A DNA stretch of 64,000 bases, from the NCBI RefSeq assembly GCF_001975665.1, contig NZ_CP019419.1, positions 558,001-622,000 of the forward strand, in the 5' to 3' direction. A program made the translations under genes and the position numbers. Under the pieces are notes generated by a model, which was not told where the DNA came from, ran no database searches, and was given only the letters and a program-made list of their open reading frames with translations. This stretch comes from Polaribacter reichenbachii (GTDB lineage Bacteria > Bacteroidota > Bacteroidia > Flavobacteriales > Flavobacteriaceae). This document shows positions 1-9,112 of this stretch, piece after piece (position 1 is the stretch's first letter; every line of letters begins with the position of its first letter).

Positions 1-2456
1 TAATATCATGTAATTCTACAAAACATGTTATTGAAGGAGAACATATGCTTATTAAAAACGATATTTTTATAGACAGTGTAAAAACACAAGGTGCTGATTT
101 ACAAAAATACATTCTACAGAAACCAAATCCGCGTTTTTTAGGTTTACCTTTAGGTTTATACATCCATAATTTAGGAAATCATGATAAGCCAAAAACGCCA
201 AGTGAGTGGGCGAAAGAAAACCCGCGTTCTTATAATTTTGTGAAAAGTATTTTTTCTGAAAAGCAAAGTATTGCTTACGCAAATTCATTTATAAATCTTA
301 ATGAATCTTTTTTAGATTATAAAGCTCCAGAAATTGTTAGTGATTTAAAAGTAAGAAGAACTGCGGATAACTTATGGGCGTATTATAAAACGCAAGGCTA
401 TTTTAACTCTTCTGTAAACGCTAAGATTAAAAGAGATTCTACACACAAAAAAGCGACTGTTAGTTATCATATTAAAAAAGGAAAACCAACAACTTTAGAC
501 ACGATTAACATAAAAATAGAATCGCCTGTATTAGATTCAATTTATAAAAACTCAAACTTAGAAAGCCTTTTAAAAATGGGCGATCAATACAAAGACCAAA
601 CCTTTAGAAAAGAAGCTGCAAGTGTTGTAAAATTATACAGAAATAAGGGTGTTTATCATTTTACAGAATCTGCCTTAGGCTTTTATGTAGATTCTACAAG
701 AACAGATTTTAAAACAAATGTAGATTTTATAATTTCAGCAAATCGTTTAATTGATGAAGATGGCCAATACAAAGAAAGACCTTATAAAGTACATACAATT
801 AAAGAAGTAAATGTAATTACAGATTACTCATATACAAGAAAAGACAAAACATTTAGAGATACTTTAACTTATAATGGCATCAATTTTTCTGCATATCGCA
901 AAATACGATATAATCCTAAATATTTATCGCAATCCTTATTTTTAAAACCGGGAGAAACTTATAAAGATACACTTACCAACTTAACAAGAACACATTTAAA
1001 ATCTCTTCAAAATTTTAAATCAACCAACATTTCGTTTACCACAATTCCGGGTACAGATGATGAGCTTAAAATGGATATTTTACTAGCTCCGTTAGAAAAA
1101 TACACTTTAGGTGTAGAAACTGAGTTAACACATTCTAATATTAGAAATTTAGGGGTTTCTGGTAAATTTTCTATTACCAACAGAAATACTTTTAAAGGTG
1201 CAGAATTATTAAAATTATCACTTTTGGGTTCTTGGTTCAATTCTAATAACGGGCCTGGTTGGGAAATTGGTGCAGATGCATCTGTAGAAATACCTAGATT
1301 TTTAGCCCCTTTTGGGTTAAGTAAATTAGTACCAAAAGAAATGTCGCCAAGAACATTAATTTCTTTGGGGTCTAGTTTTCAAAAAAATATTGGTTTAGAC
1401 AGGCAAACATTTACTTTTCTTACGGATTATAAGTGGCAATATAATTCAAAGAAAACTATACAATTAGAAGTTTTAAATATGCAATACATTCAGAATTTAA
1501 ATGTTGGTAGTTTTTTTACTATATATAATTCTGAATACGAAAGCTTAAACCAAGTTGCACAATCTTTTGATAATTTCAATTATAATAATACTGATAGAAC
1601 TTTAGATTTACCAGAAGAAGCAATTTCTTTTATGCAAGCTGTTGCTAATGATAATTCTTTTCAAAATTCAAATCCAGAGGAATTTAATAATACCTTAAAT
1701 ATTTTAGATCGATATAATATCATTACTTCAGATTTTTTAATTCCTACTATTGCTTATAATTACACCTATAATAATCAATCTGATTTTAAAGACAATAATT
1801 TCTCCTTTTTTAGAGTAAGAGTTGCCAATTCTGGAAATATTTTTGGCCTATTATCAAAAAAGACAAATACCAATAATAAGAAAACTTTTTTAAGCATTCC
1901 TTTAGCAGAATATTTTAAAACGGATATAGAATATAAAAAGTTCTGGACACTTGGTACAGGCAACTCAGTTTTTGCTTTTAGAACTTTTTTAGGTGCAATT
2001 TTTACTTATGATAATTCTGATATTCCTTTCACAAAAAGTTATTTTGCTGGTGGTTCTAATGATATCAGAGCTTGGCAAACCTATGAGTTAGGACCAGGAG
2101 GTAGAAATTCTGGATTAGAATACAATGTTGGTAGCTTTAAATTTTTAACCAGTGCAGAATATCGTTTTGATGTAATTAATAGGTTAAAAGGGGCCATTTT
2201 TGTTGATGCAGGTAATATTTGGGATATTTCTAGTTCTGATTTTGTAGAAGAGGAAGCCAAATTCAATAGTTTATCTTCTTTAAAAAATATTGCTGTAGGT
2301 TCTGGTTTTGGCGCAAGATTAGATTTTAATTTCTTAATAATTCGTTTCGATGTTGGTTTTAAAACTTATGAACCTTATTTAGATGATAACAAATGGTTTA
2401 AGAATTATACTTTTAATGATGCCGTTTACAATATAGGTATCAATTATCCTTTCTAA
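1..2456 (+). CDS. tamL: TamL-like lipidated Omp85 outer-membrane protein, 5' truncated by window edge
   Basis: This is an Omp85/TamA-family outer-membrane protein. The family has periplasmic POTRA domains and a 16-strand barrel, and helps insert or assemble outer-membrane proteins together with TamB. The reading frame is open from base 3, and upstream of the first ATG (base 45) it reads ISCNSTKHVIEGEHM. ISC followed by NSTK is a lipobox end, so the real start and most of the signal peptide lie before the window and the ATG at 45 is internal. Lipidated TamA-like proteins (TamL) are typical of Bacteroidetes. POTRA-like sequence covers roughly the first half. The barrel follows, with the loop-6 motif GGSNDIRAW (VRGF-like, about 668 residues after base 45) and a terminal Phe in NIGINYPF. 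The gene ends about 100 bp before fbaA, which has its own promoter. Family assignment is confident; TamL rather than another Omp85 subtype is inferred. Confidence 0.85.
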   Translation, partial: ISCNSTKHVIEGEHMLIKNDIFIDSVKTQGADLQKYILQKPNPRFLGLPLGLYIHNLGNHDKPKTPSEWAKENPRSYNFVKSIFSEKQSIAYANSFINLNESFLDYKAPEIVSDLKVRRTADNLWAYYKTQGYFNSSVNAKIKRDSTHKKATVSYHIKKGKPTTLDTINIKIESPVLDSIYKNSNLESLLKMGDQYKDQTFRKEAASVVKLYRNKGVYHFTESALGFYVDSTRTDFKTNVDFIISANRLIDEDGQYKERPYKVHTIKEVNVITDYSYTRKDKTFRDTLTYNGINFSAYRKIRYNPKYLSQSLFLKPGETYKDTLTNLTRTHLKSLQNFKSTNISFTTIPGTDDELKMDILLAPLEKYTLGVETELTHSNIRNLGVSGKFSITNRNTFKGAELLKLSLLGSWFNSNNGPGWEIGADASVEIPRFLAPFGLSKLVPKEMSPRTLISLGSSFQKNIGLDRQTFTFLTDYKWQYNSKKTIQLEVLNMQYIQNLNVGSFFTIYNSEYESLNQVAQSFDNFNYNNTDRTLDLPEEAISFMQAVANDNSFQNSNPEEFNNTLNILDRYNIITSDFLIPTIAYNYTYNNQSDFKDNNFSFFRVRVANSGNIFGLLSKKTNTNNKKTFLSIPLAEYFKTDIEYKKFWTLGTGNSVFAFRTFLGAIFTYDNSDIPFTKSYFAGGSNDIRAWQTYELGPGGRNSGLEYNVGSFKFLTSAEYRFDVINRLKGAIFVDAGNIWDISSSDFVEEEAKFNSLSSLKNIAVGSGFGARLDFNFLIIRFDVGFKTYEPYLDDNKWFKNYTFNDAVYNIGINYPF

Positions 2457-2492
2457 AAAAAGGTAACGTTTTCGTTATTTTATGCGCCCTAA

Positions 2493-2526
2493 TTGTAAAA
2501 AAACATACTAATTTTTAGTATTTTTG
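2493..2526 (+). promoter_or_regulatory. fbaA promoter (-33 TTG, -7 TATTTTTG)
   Basis: TTG at 2493-2495, a 23-nt spacer and TATTTTTG at 2519-2526 match the Bacteroidetes sigma-ABfr consensus TTG-N19-23-TAnnTTTG. The fbaA ATG is 30 nt further on. Confidence 0.6.
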
Positions 2527-2555
2527 GTAAATATTTCAATTAAAAAATAGAAAAA

Positions 2556-3623
2556 ATGAGTCATAATATTAAACCTGGTGTAGCAACAGGAAAAGAAGTT
2601 CAAGAAATTTTTAATTATGCTAAAGAAAAAGGATTTGCTTTACCAGCAGTTAATGTAATTGGTTCTAATACAATTAATAGTGTTTTAGAAACAGCTAAAG
2701 AATTAAACTCGCCTGTAATCATTCAGTTTTCTAATGGAGGGGCACAATTTAATGCAGGTAAAGGTTTATCTAACGAAAACCAAAAAGCTGCAATTGCTGG
2801 TGGTATTGCTGGTGCAAAACACGTAAACGAATTAGCAGAAGCATATGGAGTACCTGTAATTTTACATACAGATCACTGTGCTAAGAAATTATTACCTTGG
2901 ATAGACGGTTTATTAGATGCTTCAGAAAAACACTTCGAAGAAACAGGTAAGCCTCTTTATAGTTCTCATATGATTGATTTATCTGAAGAGCCTTTAGAAG
3001 AAAATATGGAAATTTGTAAAACATACTTAGCTAGAATGAGCAAAATGGGTATGACTTTAGAAATTGAATTAGGTATTACTGGTGGTGAAGAAGATGGTGT
3101 AGATAATTCTGATGTAGATGCTTCTAAATTATACACACAACCAGAAGAAGTAGCATATGCTTACGAAGAGTTAATGAAAGTTTCTCCTCAATTTACAATA
3201 GCAGCTGCATTTGGTAATGTACACGGAGTTTACAAACCAGGTAACGTAAAATTAACACCAAAAATCTTAAAAAATTCTCAAGAATTTATCACTAAAAAAT
3301 ATGGTGTAGAAGAAAATCATATCGATTTTGTATTCCATGGTGGTTCTGGTTCTACAATAGAAGAAATTAGAGAAGCTATTGGTTATGGAGTTATTAAAAT
3401 GAATATTGATACTGACTTACAATTTGCATTTACAGAAGGAATTAGAGATTATATGCAAGGTAAAGCAGATTATTTAGCAACTCAGATTGGTAATCCTGAT
3501 GGAGCAGATCAACCAAACAAAAAGTATTACGATCCAAGAAAATGGTTACGTTTAGGAGAAGAAACTTTTAAAGCACGTTTAAAACAAGCATTTGCTGATT
3601 TAAATAATGTAGATACTTTATAA
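2556..3623 (+). CDS. fbaA: Class II fructose-bisphosphate aldolase
   Basis: This zinc-dependent class II aldolase cleaves fructose-1,6-bisphosphate to glyceraldehyde-3-phosphate and dihydroxyacetone phosphate (glycolysis and gluconeogenesis, cytosol). At 355 residues it matches the E. coli FbaA subtype (about 359). Visible landmarks are HTDHCAKK at residues 104-111 (catalytic Asp106, zinc-ligand His107), the acidic stretch GGEEDGVDN, AAFGNVHGVY with a further zinc His, the phosphate loop FHGGSGS and KMNIDTD. The gene stands alone, with a recognisable promoter upstream and a strong hairpin terminator 20 nt after the stop. Nothing unusual is seen. Confidence 0.97.
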   Translation: MSHNIKPGVATGKEVQEIFNYAKEKGFALPAVNVIGSNTINSVLETAKELNSPVIIQFSNGGAQFNAGKGLSNENQKAAIAGGIAGAKHVNELAEAYGVPVILHTDHCAKKLLPWIDGLLDASEKHFEETGKPLYSSHMIDLSEEPLEENMEICKTYLARMSKMGMTLEIELGITGGEEDGVDNSDVDASKLYTQPEEVAYAYEELMKVSPQFTIAAAFGNVHGVYKPGNVKLTPKILKNSQEFITKKYGVEENHIDFVFHGGSGSTIEEIREAIGYGVIKMNIDTDLQFAFTEGIRDYMQGKADYLATQIGNPDGADQPNKKYYDPRKWLRLGEETFKARLKQAFADLNNVDTL

Positions 3624-3642
3624 TTTTATAAATAAAATTACT

Positions 3643-3680
3643 AAAAAAGCATTTTGATACTTTCAAAATGCTTTTTTTTT
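3643..3680 (+). terminator. fbaA intrinsic terminator
   Basis: Inverted repeat GCATTTTGA (3649-3657) / TCAAAATGC (3663-3671) with a 5-nt loop, followed by nine T. A-rich sequence on the left pairs with the T tract. Confidence 0.9.
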
Positions 3681-3711
3681 GTTTGCTACAAATACTTCAT
3701 AAAAAATCTTT

Positions 3712-3719
3712 TACATTTG
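3712..3719 (+). promoter_or_regulatory. accD -7 box TACATTTG
   Basis: A perfect TAnnTTTG. The nearest upstream TTTG (3682-3685) is 26 nt away, longer than the usual 19-23, so only the -7 box is convincing. The predicted leader is about 55 nt. Confidence 0.5.
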
Positions 3720-3779
3720 TAATCCGTTTCTTTTTTGCAGAAACGTTTTAAACAAACATAATTTTAAACAATCAAATCT

Positions 3780-4652
3780 ATGAGTGCTTGGTTTAAAAGA
3801 ACTGATAAAGGAATACAAACTGCTACAGAAGATAAGAAAGACACACCCAAAGGTCTTTGGTATAAAACGCCTAGTGGTAAAATTATAGATACAGAAGAAT
3901 TAAAGAAAAACTTATATGTGAGTCCAGAAGATGGTTATCATGTAAGAATTGGAAGTAAAGAATATTTCGAGTTATTTTTTGATGAAAACAAATTCGAAGA
4001 ATTAAATGAAAAATTAACTTCTAAAGACCCTTTAAAATTCGAAGACACTAAAAAATACCCAGAAAGATTAAAAGCTGCACAAGAAAAAACCAAATTAAAA
4101 GATGCTGTAAGAACAGCTGTTGGTAAATCTTTAGGTAAAGATATTGTTATTGCTGCTATGGATTTTGCTTTTATTGGTGGTTCTATGGGTTCTGTAGTTG
4201 GTGAAAAAATTGCACGTGCAATTAATTACTCTATAGAAAACAAAATTCCGTTTTTAATGATTTCTAAATCTGGTGGAGCAAGAATGATGGAAGCATCGCT
4301 TTCTTTAATGCAATTGGTTAAAACATCAGCAAAATTAGCACAATTAGCAGAAGTTAAAATACCTTATATTTCTTTATGTACAGATCCAACCACTGGTGGT
4401 ACAACAGCTTCTTATGCTATGTTAGGCGATATTAATATTGCAGAACCTAATGCATTAATTGCATTTGCAGGTCCAAGAGTTGTAAAAGATACTACAGGTA
4501 AAGAATTACCAGAAGGTTTTCAAAGATCTGAATTTGTTTTAGAGCACGGTTTTTTAGATGCCATTTACGAGCGTAAAAACTTAAAAAAACAAGTAAATTT
4601 ATATATCGATTTAATTCAGAATTTACCAATTAGATCAGAAGTAAAAGCTTAG
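3780..4652 (+). CDS. accD: Acetyl-CoA carboxylase carboxyltransferase subunit beta
   Basis: AccD is the beta subunit of the carboxyltransferase that moves the carboxyl group from carboxybiotin to acetyl-CoA, giving malonyl-CoA, the first committed step of fatty acid synthesis. The crotonase-like fold is clear ([55 protein letters not shown]). The length of 290 is normal. The N-terminal zinc ribbon of E. coli AccD is present as sequence but has lost its four cysteines: the aligned positions are Thr30, Ser32/Gly33, Ser48 and Asp51, and no Cys occurs in the first 100 residues. I recall the same loss in other Flavobacteriaceae. accA is not in this window. Confidence 0.96.
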   Translation: MSAWFKRTDKGIQTATEDKKDTPKGLWYKTPSGKIIDTEELKKNLYVSPEDGYHVRIGSKEYFELFFDENKFEELNEKLTSKDPLKFEDTKKYPERLKAAQEKTKLKDAVRTAVGKSLGKDIVIAAMDFAFIGGSMGSVVGEKIARAINYSIENKIPFLMISKSGGARMMEASLSLMQLVKTSAKLAQLAEVKIPYISLCTDPTTGGTTASYAMLGDINIAEPNALIAFAGPRVVKDTTGKELPEGFQRSEFVLEHGFLDAIYERKNLKKQVNLYIDLIQNLPIRSEVKA

Positions 4653-4675
4653 AAAATCAAAACTTTACAAGTTAT

Positions 4676-4715
4676 AGAAAACCAATAAAAGTGATACTTT
4701 TATTGGTTTTCTTTT
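4676..4715 (+). terminator. accD terminator, 17-bp perfect stem
   Basis: A 17-nt arm at 4676-4692 pairs perfectly with 4696-4712, with only 3 nt between them; in practice the loop will be larger. The -33 element of the rpsO promoter lies inside the right arm, so the two signals are nested. Confidence 0.85.
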
Positions 4716-4735
4716 AAAAAATAATTCTATATTTG
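4703..4735 (+). promoter_or_regulatory. rpsO promoter (TTG-N22-TATATTTG)
   Basis: TTG at 4703-4705 and TATATTTG at 4728-4735, spacing 22 nt. The rpsO start is 55 nt downstream. Confidence 0.65.
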
Positions 4736-4790
4736 CACCCTCAATGAAAAACTCATTGATATACATAAAAATCATTTAAAGAATATTGGC

Positions 4791-5060
4791 ATGTACTTAA
4801 CAAAAGAAATTAAAGAAGGAATCTTCGAAAAACACGGTAAAGGAAAAAATGATACTGGTTCTTCAGAAGGTCAAATTGCATTATTTACGCACAGAATCAA
4901 CCATTTAACAGAGCACTTAAAGAAAAATCGTAAAGATTTTAACACTGAACGTTCTTTAGTAATGATGGTAGGTAAACGTAGAAGTTTATTAGATTATCTA
5001 AAGAAAACAGATATCTCTAGATATCGTGCAATAATTAAAGAATTAGGAATTAGAAAATAA
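4791..5060 (+). CDS. rpsO: 30S ribosomal protein S15
   Basis: S15 is a primary 16S rRNA-binding protein of the small subunit that nucleates assembly of the platform. It has 89 residues, the usual length. The family signature is visible: the N-terminal helix and GSSEGQIALFTHRINHLTEHLK, then RSLVMMVGKRRSLLDYLKK. The next plus-strand gene is pnp, as in many bacteria (rpsO-pnp), but here a strong terminator lies between them and pnp has a long leader of its own, so the pair may be transcribed separately. Confidence 0.98.
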   Translation: MYLTKEIKEGIFEKHGKGKNDTGSSEGQIALFTHRINHLTEHLKKNRKDFNTERSLVMMVGKRRSLLDYLKKTDISRYRAIIKELGIRK

Positions 5061-5069
5061 TTTCTTAAC

Positions 5070-5107
5070 AAAAAGAGGCTCTATAAACGTGCCTCTTTTT
5101 TTATTTT
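5070..5107 (+). terminator. rpsO terminator
   Basis: AAAAAGAGGC (5070-5079) pairs with GCCTCTTTTT (5091-5100) around an 11-nt loop, with more T after the stem. Confidence 0.88.
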
Positions 5108-5176
5108 TATTTCTTAAGTAAAGAAATGAAGTTGAGAAATTTAGAATTATAGTATTAGCAATTTCTCATCAAAATT

Positions 5177-5250
5177 AAATTCTGACTAACAAACAGAATT
5201 TTATAAAAAACTCAAAAGAACTAACAGCCCTTTTGAATTTCCATTGGAAA
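5177..5250 (+). promoter_or_regulatory. Structured pnp leader with three small hairpins
   Basis: Three short inverted repeats lie in a row before pnp: AAATTCTG/CAGAATTT (5177-5201), TCAAAAG/CTTTTGA (5212-5236) and TTTCC/GGAAA (5238-5250). The pnp leader of E. coli is a known target of autoregulation by RNase III and PNPase through a hairpin. That this leader does the same is inference. Confidence 0.4.
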
Positions 5251-5309
5251 AACACACAACAACTGCAACACAACAACAAACAAATTAAAAATTAGAATTA
5301 AACATTTTT

Positions 5310-7547
5310 ATGATTCCAAAAGTATTTAGAGAGGTCATAGACCTTGGAGATGGAAGAACCATCTCTTTAGAAACCGGTAAATTAGCAAAACAAGCTCACG
5401 GTTCAGTTGTTGTACAATCAGGTAAATGTATGTTATTATGTACTGTAGTTTCTAACTACACACAAGCAGATGTTGACTTTTTACCTTTAACTGTAGATTA
5501 TAGAGAAAAATTTGCTGCTGCAGGACGTTATCCTGGAGGATTCTTTAAAAGAGAAGCAAGACCAAGTGATGGAGAAGTATTAACAATGCGTTTAGTAGAC
5601 CGTGTTTTACGTCCATTATTCCCAAAAGATTATCACGCAGAAACTCAGGTTATGATTCAAATGATGTCTCATGATGATGATGTTATGCCAGATGCAATGG
5701 CTGGTTTAGCTGCATCTGCTGCTATTCAATTATCAGATTTACCATTCGAAACTCCTATTTCTGAAGTAAGAGTTGGTAGAGTAAATGGTGAGTTTGTAAT
5801 TAACCCAACAAGAGCTCAATTAGCTGAAGCTGATATTGATATGATGATTGGTGCTTCTGCAGATTCAGTAATGATGGTAGAAGGTGAAATGGACGAGTGT
5901 TCTGAAGAAGAAATGGCAGAAGCTATTAAATTTGCACACGAAGCTATTAAAGTACAATGTGCTGCTCAAGTTGCTTTAGCAGAAGCATTTGGTAAAAAAG
6001 AAACACGTGAATATGCTGCTGAAGCTTCTGATGAAGATTTAGCAGCTAAAATTCATGAACTAGTATATGCTAAAACTTACGAAATTGCAAAAGCAGGTTC
6101 TGCAAAGCATGAAAGAAGTGCAGCATTTAGTGAAATTAAAGAAGAAGTTGTAAATTCTTTTTCTGAAGAAGAGCAAGCAGAATACGGAAAATTAATTTCT
6201 AAATATGTTGCAAAAGCTCAAAAAATTGCAATTCGTGATTTAACTTTAAATGAAGGTTTACGTTTAGACGGACGTAAAACTACAGATATTAGACCAATTT
6301 GGTGTGAGGTAGATTACTTACCATCTACACATGGTTCATCAATCTTTACACGTGGAGAAACTCAAGCTTTAGCAACAGTTACTTTAGGCACAAGTAGAGA
6401 AGCTAATCAAATAGATATGCCATCTTACGAAGGTGAAGAAACCTTCTATTTACACTATAACTTCCCTCCTTTTTCAACTGGTGAAGCTCGTCCTTTAAGA
6501 GGAACTTCTAGACGTGAAGTTGGTCATGGAAATTTAGCACAAAGAGCATTAAAAGGAATGATTCCTGCAGATTGCCCTTATACAGTAAGAGTTGTAAGTG
6601 AAGTATTAGAATCTAATGGTTCTTCTTCTATGGCAACTGTTTGTTCTGGAACAATGGCCTTAATGGATGCAGGTGTACAATTAAAGAAACCCGTTTCTGG
6701 TATTGCTATGGGATTAATTTCTGATGGTGATAACTATGCTGTTTTATCTGATATTTTAGGTGATGAAGATCACTTAGGAGATATGGACTTTAAAGTTACA
6801 GGTACTGCAGATGGTATTACAGCTTGTCAAATGGATATTAAAATCAAAGGATTAAGTTACGAGATTTTAGTAAAAGCATTAAAACAAGCAAGAGATGGTC
6901 GTTTACATATCTTAAAGAAGTTAACAGATACAATAGAAACACCTAATAATGATGTAAAAACTCACGCTCCAAAAATGATTACTAGACGTATCCCTAATGA
7001 TATGATTGGTGCATTTATTGGTCCAGGTGGTAAGCATATTCAAGAGTTACAAAAAGAAACTGAAACTACAATTGTAATTACAGAAGACCCAGTAACAGAA
7101 GAAGGTATTATCGAAATTTTAGGAACTAAACCAGCAGGTATGGATGCTGTAATTGCAAAAATTGAATCAATGCTTTTTAAACCAGAAAAAGGTTCTGTTT
7201 ACGAAGTAAAAGTAATTAAAATGTTAGATTTTGGTGCAGTTGTAGAATATACAGAAGCTCCAGGAAACGAAGTTTTATTACACGTTAGTGAATTAGCTTG
7301 GGAACGTACAGACAATGTTACTGATGTTGTTAATTTAGGTGATATTTTAGATGTAAAATATTTCGGAATTGATCCAAGAACACGTAAAGAAAAAGTTTCT
7401 AGAAAGGCAATTTTACCAAAACCAGAAGGTTTTAAAGAAAGACCACCTAGAGATAATAATCGTGGAAGAGACAACAGAGGTAGAGATAATCGTGGACGTG
7501 ATAACAGACGTGATGATCGTAAACCTAGAGAAAGAAAAGAAGATTAA
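5310..7547 (+). CDS. pnp: Polyribonucleotide nucleotidyltransferase (PNPase)
   Basis: PNPase is the phosphorolytic 3'-5' exoribonuclease that degrades mRNA in the cytosol. All expected domains are seen in order: first RNase PH core (residues 1-150), helical linker (about 200-320), second catalytic RNase PH core (about 330-560, with [20 protein letters not shown] and the acidic [16 protein letters not shown]), KH domain (about 565-630, [15 protein letters not shown]) and S1 domain (about 635-705, [20 protein letters not shown]). The protein ends in an RG/RD-rich tail of about 35 residues with repeated RGRDN units. Such basic disordered tails often bind RNA or partner proteins. The total of 745 residues is slightly longer than E. 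coli PNPase (711) because of this tail. Confidence 0.97.
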   Translation: MIPKVFREVIDLGDGRTISLETGKLAKQAHGSVVVQSGKCMLLCTVVSNYTQADVDFLPLTVDYREKFAAAGRYPGGFFKREARPSDGEVLTMRLVDRVLRPLFPKDYHAETQVMIQMMSHDDDVMPDAMAGLAASAAIQLSDLPFETPISEVRVGRVNGEFVINPTRAQLAEADIDMMIGASADSVMMVEGEMDECSEEEMAEAIKFAHEAIKVQCAAQVALAEAFGKKETREYAAEASDEDLAAKIHELVYAKTYEIAKAGSAKHERSAAFSEIKEEVVNSFSEEEQAEYGKLISKYVAKAQKIAIRDLTLNEGLRLDGRKTTDIRPIWCEVDYLPSTHGSSIFTRGETQALATVTLGTSREANQIDMPSYEGEETFYLHYNFPPFSTGEARPLRGTSRREVGHGNLAQRALKGMIPADCPYTVRVVSEVLESNGSSSMATVCSGTMALMDAGVQLKKPVSGIAMGLISDGDNYAVLSDILGDEDHLGDMDFKVTGTADGITACQMDIKIKGLSYEILVKALKQARDGRLHILKKLTDTIETPNNDVKTHAPKMITRRIPNDMIGAFIGPGGKHIQELQKETETTIVITEDPVTEEGIIEILGTKPAGMDAVIAKIESMLFKPEKGSVYEVKVIKMLDFGAVVEYTEAPGNEVLLHVSELAWERTDNVTDVVNLGDILDVKYFGIDPRTRKEKVSRKAILPKPEGFKERPPRDNNRGRDNRGRDNRGRDNRRDDRKPRERKED

Positions 7548-7552
7548 ATTTT

Positions 7553-7573
7553 ATACTGAACTCGTTTCAGTAT
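7553..7573. repeat. Short palindromic element ATACTGAA-loop-TTCAGTAT
   Basis: A perfect 8-bp inverted repeat (7553-7560 / 7566-7573) with loop CTCGT lies just after pnp and before its terminator. It resembles an interspersed sequence of the form TGCTGAACTYGTTTCAGCA that I remember from many Flavobacteriaceae intergenic regions; this cannot be checked here. Confidence 0.5.
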
Positions 7574-7588
7574 CTTAATAAGTTTAAG

Positions 7589-7620
7589 AAAAATCGCCAA
7601 TGATAATTGGCGATTTTTTT
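7589..7620 (+). terminator. pnp terminator
   Basis: AAATCGCCAAT (7591-7601), loop GATA, ATTGGCGATTT (7606-7616), then T residues. This hairpin covers the first possible Met codons of the next reading frame, an argument for the later folK start at 7648. Confidence 0.88.
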
Positions 7621-7647
7621 ATGCTTTTTCGTTTCTTTGTGTTTCTT

Positions 7648-8772
7648 ATGAAAATTCAAAGAATTACTTATTTATCTTTAGGAACAAACCAAGGAAACAA
7701 ATTGGAAAACCTACAAAAAGCAATCAATTTAATTGCTGATAAAATAGGTGCTATTCTTAAAATTTCTTCAGTTTACAAAACAGCTTCTTGGGGTTTTGAT
7801 AGTAACGATTTTTTTAATATCTGTTTAAAAGTTACTACTTATCATCCACCGGAAAAATTGATGCAAATTCTTTTAAAAATTGAAAGTGATTTAGGCAGAG
7901 AACGAAACAGTTCAACTGGTTATTCTGATAGAAATATAGATATTGATATTTTATTATTCGATGATGAAATCATCTTTTCTAAAACGCTAATTGTACCTCA
8001 TTCAAAAATGTTAGAACGTAAATTTGTGATGGTTCCACTATCAGAAATTGCGGGTTCAATTCTTCATCCTATAGAAAAACAAAAAATAGCTGTTTGTTTA
8101 CAAAATTGTAATGATACTTCTGAAATTTCTTTGGTTAATGAAAAATTAAAACGACCAATTCCTATATCAGAAAAATACAATTACATTGCTATAGAAGGGA
8201 ATATTGGCGCAGGTAAAACATCATTATCTAAAATGATGTCTGATGAGTTTAATGCAAAAATTGTTTTAGAACGTTTTGCTGATAATCCTTTTTTACCAAA
8301 ATTTTACGAAGACAAAGAACGTTATGCTTTTCCTTTAGAGATGAGTTTTTTGGCTGATCGTTATCAACAATTATCAGATGATTTAGCGCAACTAGATTTG
8401 TTTAAAAATTTTGTGGTTTCTGATTATTATATTTTTAAATCGTTAATTTTTGCACAAATCACTTTACATAAAGACGAATATTTATTGTACAGAAAAATGT
8501 TCGATTTAATGTATAAAGAAATTACAAAACCAGATTTATATGTGTATTTATATCAAAATACAGACAGGCTTTTAGAAAACATTAAAAAACGAGGTAGAGA
8601 TTATGAGCAAAATATAGAAGCTTCTTATCTGCAAAAAATACACGATGGTTACAAAAGCTTTATAAGCACACAGCAAAATTTAAACACCTTAGTAATCGAT
8701 GTTTCTGAACTTGATTTTGTAAATAATCCTGAAGATTATATAAACATTATCAATCAAATAAAAAAAGGTTAA
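7648..8772 (+). CDS. folK: Bifunctional HPPK (FolK) - deoxynucleoside kinase fusion
   Basis: This is a two-domain fusion. Residues about 1-145 are 6-hydroxymethyl-7,8-dihydropterin pyrophosphokinase of folate synthesis: YLSLGTNQGNK at the start, ERNSSTGYSDRNIDIDILLF (the RDxDxDxL-type signature) and VPHSKMLERKFVMVPLSEI. Residues about 160-374 are a deoxynucleoside kinase of the dCK/dGK type, with Walker A IEGNIGAGKTSL, the acceptor-region motif LERFADNPFLPKFY and the C-terminal KRGRDYEQ lid. The frame is open back to 7600, but 7600-7620 is the pnp terminator, so I start at MKIQRITYLSLG (7648). Fusions of these domains are known in Bacteroidetes; the physiological reason is unclear. Confidence 0.92.
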   Translation: MKIQRITYLSLGTNQGNKLENLQKAINLIADKIGAILKISSVYKTASWGFDSNDFFNICLKVTTYHPPEKLMQILLKIESDLGRERNSSTGYSDRNIDIDILLFDDEIIFSKTLIVPHSKMLERKFVMVPLSEIAGSILHPIEKQKIAVCLQNCNDTSEISLVNEKLKRPIPISEKYNYIAIEGNIGAGKTSLSKMMSDEFNAKIVLERFADNPFLPKFYEDKERYAFPLEMSFLADRYQQLSDDLAQLDLFKNFVVSDYYIFKSLIFAQITLHKDEYLLYRKMFDLMYKEITKPDLYVYLYQNTDRLLENIKKRGRDYEQNIEASYLQKIHDGYKSFISTQQNLNTLVIDVSELDFVNNPEDYINIINQIKKG

Positions 8773-8776
8773 AAGC

Positions 8777-9112
8777 TTATTTTTTAAGCTCTAATTTTTC
8801 TGCAAAGTAATCGCAAAAATCACGCATTGTTGCACTCATTTTTTGATCGTCTGTGGCTCTTTCAAAAGTATCTGCCATAGAAACTAATGTTTGATGATAG
8901 AACTGTTTCATTTCATCAACTGGCATATCTTTTGTCCATAAATCCATACGTAAAGTATCTTTTTTCTTGTGATCCCAAACAGAAATCATTACTGCTTTAG
9001 AGGTTTCTTTATCAATTCCACCATCTTTTGCAGTCCAAGAAATTGCTTCAGGAACTTTATTTTCGTCTAAACCTATTTTAAATTTTACTTCAGAATTATG
9101 TTTAACAGCCAT
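8777..9112 (-). CDS. gldC: Gliding motility protein GldC
   Basis: GldC is a small cytoplasmic protein of the Bacteroidetes gliding machinery, 111 residues here, the family's usual size. In Flavobacterium johnsoniae it lies directly after gldB, and its loss gives a partial gliding defect. Here the gldB stop and the gldC start share one base (TAATG, 9110-9114), so the genes are translationally coupled. Sequence landmarks are NSEVKFKIGLDENKVPEAIS and the acidic, charged remainder; there is no signal peptide. The 3' end is 4 nt from the convergent folK-dNK stop. Confidence 0.92.
   Translation of the reverse strand: MAVKHNSEVKFKIGLDENKVPEAISWTAKDGGIDKETSKAVMISVWDHKKKDTLRMDLWTKDMPVDEMKQFYHQTLVSMADTFERATDDQKMSATMRDFCDYFAEKLELKK

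Noticed and set aside
7369..7578. 69-codon ORF at the pnp 3' end
   Set aside because: Frame-shifted reading of the RG-rich pnp tail; repetitive coding sequence keeps other frames open.
7600..7647. Extended N-terminus of the folK-dNK ORF
   Set aside because: The extra 16 codons lie in the pnp terminator and are not similar to HPPK N-termini.
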